From assembly GCF_000344805.1 (NCBI RefSeq), contig NC_020453.1, positions 5,861,001 to 5,925,000 on the forward strand: a DNA stretch of 64,000 nucleotides. The letters are read 5' to 3'. Within the stretch, counting starts at the first letter, position 1, and every line of letters starts with the position of its first letter. The notes below the pieces were generated by a model. That model did no database searches. It was not told the DNA's origin and saw nothing but the letters and a program-made list of their open reading frames with translations. This document shows, in pieces, positions 60,831 through 64,000 of this stretch. The position numbers and the translations under genes are program-made. The stretch is from Bradyrhizobium oligotrophicum S58 (lineage in GTDB: Bacteria > Pseudomonadota > Alphaproteobacteria > Rhizobiales > Xanthobacteraceae).

Positions 60831-61763
60831 ATGAGCCAATTCGATCATTTGGACCTCGACGGCCATCTGCTGCAGCTGCTGCTCGCCGTCATCGAGGAAG
60901 GCTCGGTGACGCGCGCCGCACTCAGGCTCGGCGTCACGCAGTCCGCCGTCAGCCATCTGCTCGACAAGCTGCGCGCGATCACCGGCGACCCGCTGTTCGT
61001 GAAATCCGGCCGCGGCATCGTGCCGACCGCGCATGCGCAGCTGCTCGCGCTGCGCGCCCGGGCTTTGCTCGACGATCTCAGGAGCTTTTCGCACGCCGCC
61101 GCATTCGAGCCGGCGAAGATCTCGGCGCAGGTGACGATCGCGGCCAATGATCTGCAGCGTGATCTGCTGCTGCCCTCGCTGCTGCGCTACGCCCGCGCGC
61201 AGGCGCCAGGCCTCAGCCTGCGCGTCATCCCTTCAGGGGCCCCCGTGCCGGACATGCTGCGCGAGGAGCACTGTCAGCTCATCATCACGCCGCGCCCACC
61301 TGAGGGCAGTGACATCCTGCAGAAGCGGCTGTTCGAGGACAGCTACCGCGTGTTCTACGATGCGAGCCAACGCGAGCCGCCGGAGAGCCTGGAGGATTAT
61401 CTCGCCAGCGACCACGTCACGGTGCTGTACGAGCCGCGCCGCCGGTTGGATATCGACGAGGTGCTCGCCGAGCGCGGCCTCGTCAGGCGCTTCGCGGCGC
61501 ACGTGCCGGGCTTCGGCGGCATCGGACCGTTCCTGCGCGGCAGCCGCATGATCGCGACGTTGCCGAGCCTGTTGCGCGCCTACATGCTGCGTGGCCTGGC
61601 GGTCGCGCCGGTGCCGGTCCCCTGCCCCGCGATGCCGATGTACATGGTCTGGCATCTGCGCCACCAAGACGATCCGATGCACCGCTGGCTGCGCCAGCAG
61701 CTCGAGATCGTGGTCGCGCCGAGCCTCGCCGCCGCGGCCGAGCACATGCCGGTGTTGGCGTAG
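60831..61763 (+). CDS. LysR-family regulator, probable ligAB regulator
   Basis: 310 residues: winged helix (about 1-70; LLAVIEEGSVTRAALRLGVTQSAVSHLLDKLRAITGDPLFVKSGRGIVPT) and a LysR ligand domain. The DPLFVKSGRGIVPT loop is typical of the NodD/LinR-like branch with aromatic ligands. Divergent arrangement with ligAB makes it their likely regulator. No clear ribosome-binding site precedes ATG 60831. Convergent with the VOC gene, 16 nt apart. Confidence 0.88.
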   Translation: MSQFDHLDLDGHLLQLLLAVIEEGSVTRAALRLGVTQSAVSHLLDKLRAITGDPLFVKSGRGIVPTAHAQLLALRARALLDDLRSFSHAAAFEPAKISAQVTIAANDLQRDLLLPSLLRYARAQAPGLSLRVIPSGAPVPDMLREEHCQLIITPRPPEGSDILQKRLFEDSYRVFYDASQREPPESLEDYLASDHVTVLYEPRRRLDIDEVLAERGLVRRFAAHVPGFGGIGPFLRGSRMIATLPSLLRAYMLRGLAVAPVPVPCPAMPMYMVWHLRHQDDPMHRWLRQQLEIVVAPSLAAAAEHMPVLA

Positions 61764-61779
61764 TCCATCCGAAAGCGCC

Positions 61780-62166
61780 TCACTCCGGCGTGTGGCAGAC
61801 CGCCTCGACGTTGTTGCCGTCGGCATCGCGCACGAAAGCGCCGTAATAGTTCTCGTGATAATGCGGCCGCAGCCCGGGCGCGCCATTATCGCTGCCACCT
61901 GCCGCGATTGCGGCCTGATAGAACGCATCGACCGTGGCGCGATCCTTGGCGTGGAACGCGACATGCGTCGAGGTCGCGGCCGTGCCGCCGGTGCCGATCC
62001 AGAAATCCGGACGGCCATCGCCGAAGCCGGCATGATCACCATGGCCTCCGGTCTGCGCGTCGGTGATCTCCATCATCAGGACATAGCCCAACGGCGCCAG
62101 CGCAGCCGCATAGAACGCCTTGGCGCGGGCGAAGTCGGAAACCGGAAATCCCACATGGTCGAGCAT
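61780..62166 (-). CDS. VOC-superfamily (glyoxalase/bleomycin-resistance-like) protein
   Basis: 128 residues, a full pair of beta-alpha-beta-beta-beta units: MLDHVGFPVSDFARAKAFYAAALAPLGY first, DPDGNNVEAV-type RDADGNNVEAVCH at the end with the metal-ligand His and Glu positions. Members include glyoxalases, isomerases and antibiotic-binding proteins; no specific activity can be named. Reads toward ligAB's LysR stop. Confidence 0.85.
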   Translation of the reverse strand: MLDHVGFPVSDFARAKAFYAAALAPLGYVLMMEITDAQTGGHGDHAGFGDGRPDFWIGTGGTAATSTHVAFHAKDRATVDAFYQAAIAAGGSDNGAPGLRPHYHENYYGAFVRDADGNNVEAVCHTPE

Positions 62167-62229
62167 GACTGTCCTCTCAGATCGTGACGACCGACGATAG
62201 GGCTGCGCCGCAGCCTCTGCAACGGAGGA

Positions 62230-63507
62230 TCACTGCGACAGAATGCGACGCGCGGTCTGCTGCCCGCTCGCCAGCGCCGCCTCGACCGTGCCCATGTCGC
62301 GGCCGCGATATAGCGCCTCGCCGGAGATCAGCACCGGTCCAGCGGCACCTTTCGTCAGCACGTCCTGGGCGCGCCGCGTGTCGAGCGTCGCGTAGGAATA
62401 GGCGCCGCGTGCGAACGGATCCCTCGCCCAGTTGGTCGCTGACGCCGCGACGAGTTCCGTCCTGAGATCGCCGACCGGCTTTGCGAAGATGTCGGCGAGC
62501 GCCGCAACTCCCATGTCGATCAGCGCCGGATCATCGAGCGCAGCGTAGGCGCTCGTCGGCGGTCCCGAGAGCCAGCCGGTCAGCACGGCATGATCGCTCG
62601 GGTGCTGCGTCCACCACACCGGCACCGCGGCGTCCGACAGCACGAACAGCGTGTCCGAGAGATCGTGCTCGTTCGCTGCCATCCACCAGCGGCGCTCGAA
62701 CCGCAGCAGCAGCTTGATGACATTGCCGAAGCCGATGTCGGCTGTGGCCGCCACCTGCCCTTGCATCGCCGTCGGCAGCGCGATCGTTTGCACGAGCGGC
62801 AACGGCACGGTCAGAATGACGACGTCCCCGCTGTGCGCGCGGCCGTCGGCGCAACGGACCTTCGCCCCATCGCCTTCGCTCTCGATCGCGGTGACGACCG
62901 ATTGAAACGCAAATGTGACGCCGCGCGCGCGGCATTCGGCGGCAAGACAATCGACCAGCGCGCCGTAGCCGCCGACGATGCGCGTCTGCGGGCCGCGCTC
63001 GCCGCCCATCCACTCGTCGCGCAGCGCGAACACGCTGGCGCGGTCGGGATCGGCGGCGTCATAGCCCTGCACCATGCCCAGCACGGATTCGCGCAAGGCA
63101 GCGAACTCCGCGCCTGAGAAATGACGCTCGAGCAGCGTGGTGATGGTGAGGTCCTGGTCGAGCCTGGCCAGCACGTCGTGCAGCCGGTCCATCTGCCGAT
63201 CGGCCGGATCCTCGTCGGAGAACCTGCCGTTCGCGACATGCCAGCGCGCGCCTTCGATCGGCTGCGCCGACAGCCCGGCCTCGGCCAGCAACCGATACGT
63301 GACCGGCGCCTCACCATGAATGAACTCTGCGCCGGCCTCGGCTCTGTATCCGAACACGCCTTCTGCAAGCGGATGGATGCGGCCGCCGCAGCGCTCGCGC
63401 GCCTCCAGCACCGTCACGTGCCTGCCGGCGCGGGCGAGCTCGCGCGCCGCCATCAGGCCCGCCGCCCCGGCGCCGACGACGATGATGCGATCCCGTCTCT
63501 CACCCAT
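62230..63507 (-). CDS. FAD-dependent amine oxidase (flavin monoamine oxidase family)
   Basis: 425 residues: GxGxxG FAD motif IIVVGAGAAGLMAARELARAG at the N-terminus, GGRIHPL following, and a C-terminal ISGEALYRGRDMGTVEAALASGQQTARRIL as in monoamine oxidases and related flavin amine oxidases (spermine/tryptophan/putrescine oxidases). The substrate is not evident. No signal peptide. ATG 63507 overlaps the end of the RibD-type gene by 8 nt, so the two are translationally coupled. Confidence 0.88.
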   Translation of the reverse strand: MGERRDRIIVVGAGAAGLMAARELARAGRHVTVLEARERCGGRIHPLAEGVFGYRAEAGAEFIHGEAPVTYRLLAEAGLSAQPIEGARWHVANGRFSDEDPADRQMDRLHDVLARLDQDLTITTLLERHFSGAEFAALRESVLGMVQGYDAADPDRASVFALRDEWMGGERGPQTRIVGGYGALVDCLAAECRARGVTFAFQSVVTAIESEGDGAKVRCADGRAHSGDVVILTVPLPLVQTIALPTAMQGQVAATADIGFGNVIKLLLRFERRWWMAANEHDLSDTLFVLSDAAVPVWWTQHPSDHAVLTGWLSGPPTSAYAALDDPALIDMGVAALADIFAKPVGDLRTELVAASATNWARDPFARGAYSYATLDTRRAQDVLTKGAAGPVLISGEALYRGRDMGTVEAALASGQQTARRILSQ

Positions 63508-64000
63508 GACTGGCCTGGGCAGGCAAGGCGGAGCCGTTGCTGATCCTGTAGCGCAGCCACACCGCGCCGCCTTCGAGCGGCTTGCAGCTTTCGAGCGTCA
63601 TCGCCGTGATCGGAGCCCGCTCGCCCGAGTGGGCTTCGGTCGAATCGAACACGCTGGGCGCGCCCTTGGCGCCGTCGATCGCGGGACACAGGACGAGGTT
63701 GAACTCATCGACCAGGCCGGCCCGGAGGAACGCGCCATTGGTCCCGCCGCCGCCTTCGAGCAGCAGGCGCTTGACGCCGAGCTCGCGCGCGACGACGTCG
63801 AGCACATCAGCGAGATCGAGCTCGGTTGCTCCGGCAAAGATGTAGGAGACACCCTCGCTGCGCAGACCCGCGAGATGCGCGTCCGACACCGCCTCGGTGA
63901 GCACGGCCACGATCGGATCGCCGCCGATGTCGGACCGGCCCCAGCAGATCTTGCCATGGGCATCGAGCACCACGCCATGGGCCTTGGCATCGCGCCTGAT
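63500..64000 (-). CDS. RibD C-terminal-type reductase (dihydrofolate-reductase fold), 5' end outside window
   Basis: The last 166 codons are present; the frame is open to the window edge (IRRDAKAHGVVLDAHGKICWGRSDI), so the N-terminus is missing. LLLEGGGGTNGAFLRAGLVDEFNLVLCPAIDG is the RibD reductase substrate/NADPH region. Such proteins act in riboflavin synthesis or as stand-alone NADPH reductases; an orphan next to an amine oxidase is more likely the latter. Stop overlaps the amine oxidase start by 8 nt. Confidence 0.85.
   Translation of the reverse strand: MRRDAKAHGVVLDAHGKICWGRSDIGGDPIVAVLTEAVSDAHLAGLRSEGVSYIFAGATELDLADVLDVVARELGVKRLLLEGGGGTNGAFLRAGLVDEFNLVLCPAIDGAKGAPSVFDSTEAHSGERAPITAMTLESCKPLEGGAVWLRYRISNGSALPAQASHG

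Overview
The window is GC-rich alphaproteobacterial chromosome and looks like Bradyrhizobium or a close Nitrobacteraceae relative. The best evidence is the left edge: fixL (3' end), fixJ, a receiver-only regulator and a fixK2-type gene, in the order and with protein sequences I recall from Bradyrhizobium. Supporting signs are a BioR-controlled biotin operon, FixK/FNR boxes, and several families of short dispersed palindromic intergenic repeats. No tRNA, rRNA, CRISPR array, transposase or phage gene was seen. Fifty-eight protein genes are supported; the first and last are cut by the window edges.

Layout. 1-2.2 kb: oxygen-signalling fixLJ/fixK2 block. 2.2-9.6 kb: MFS exporter, glycogen-debranching-type enzyme translationally coupled to a PRC-barrel protein, ABC exporter and a divergent glycosyltransferase. 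9.6-11.6 kb: alkylsulfatase. 11.7-16.7 kb: bioBFDA with divergent bioR. 16.7-19.4 kb: isocitrate/isopropylmalate-type dehydrogenase and a DHA2 MFS pump. 19.5-28.4 kb: a sulfur-oriented region, namely a two-subunit molybdenum hydroxylase followed by soxF-X-Y-Z-A, then a LysR gene divergent from a DoxX / Tat-exported DsrE / thioredoxin operon. soxB and soxCD are not here. 28.5-30.9 kb: NCS2 permease with a biuret-hydrolase-like enzyme. 30.9-32.1 kb: gene-free repeat-rich island. 32.1-41.5 kb: periplasmic sugar oxidation (HtrA-like protease, three-subunit gluconate-dehydrogenase-type complex, a nuclease, a quinol-oxidase operon cyoA-C-D without cyoB, a sorbosone dehydrogenase). 41.6-45 kb: ClC channel and thiolase. 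45.4-50.1 kb: apparently exported MmgE/PrpD protein and LigI-like amidohydrolase with DctA and a periplasmic binding protein. 50.5-59.2 kb: PepSY protein, TetR-controlled RND efflux system, PadR regulator and DUF3861 protein. 59.5-64 kb: ligAB ring-cleavage dioxygenase with divergent LysR and a consensus FixK/FNR box between them, then a VOC protein, a flavin amine oxidase and a RibD-type reductase.

How it fits together. FixLJ-FixK2 is the master low-oxygen circuit, and FixK-type boxes occur at two places in the window: upstream of the receiver-only gene, and between ligA and its LysR regulator, where an O2-consuming enzyme could be tied to oxygen supply. Several modules feed electrons from the periplasm to the membrane (Sox, gluconate and sorbosone dehydrogenases, cyo subunits). 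The strongest oddities are the missing cyoB, the partial Sox set with a SoxY lacking the GGCGG tail, the exported DsrE/DoxX/thioredoxin trio, and the exported MmgE/PrpD plus amidohydrolase pair.
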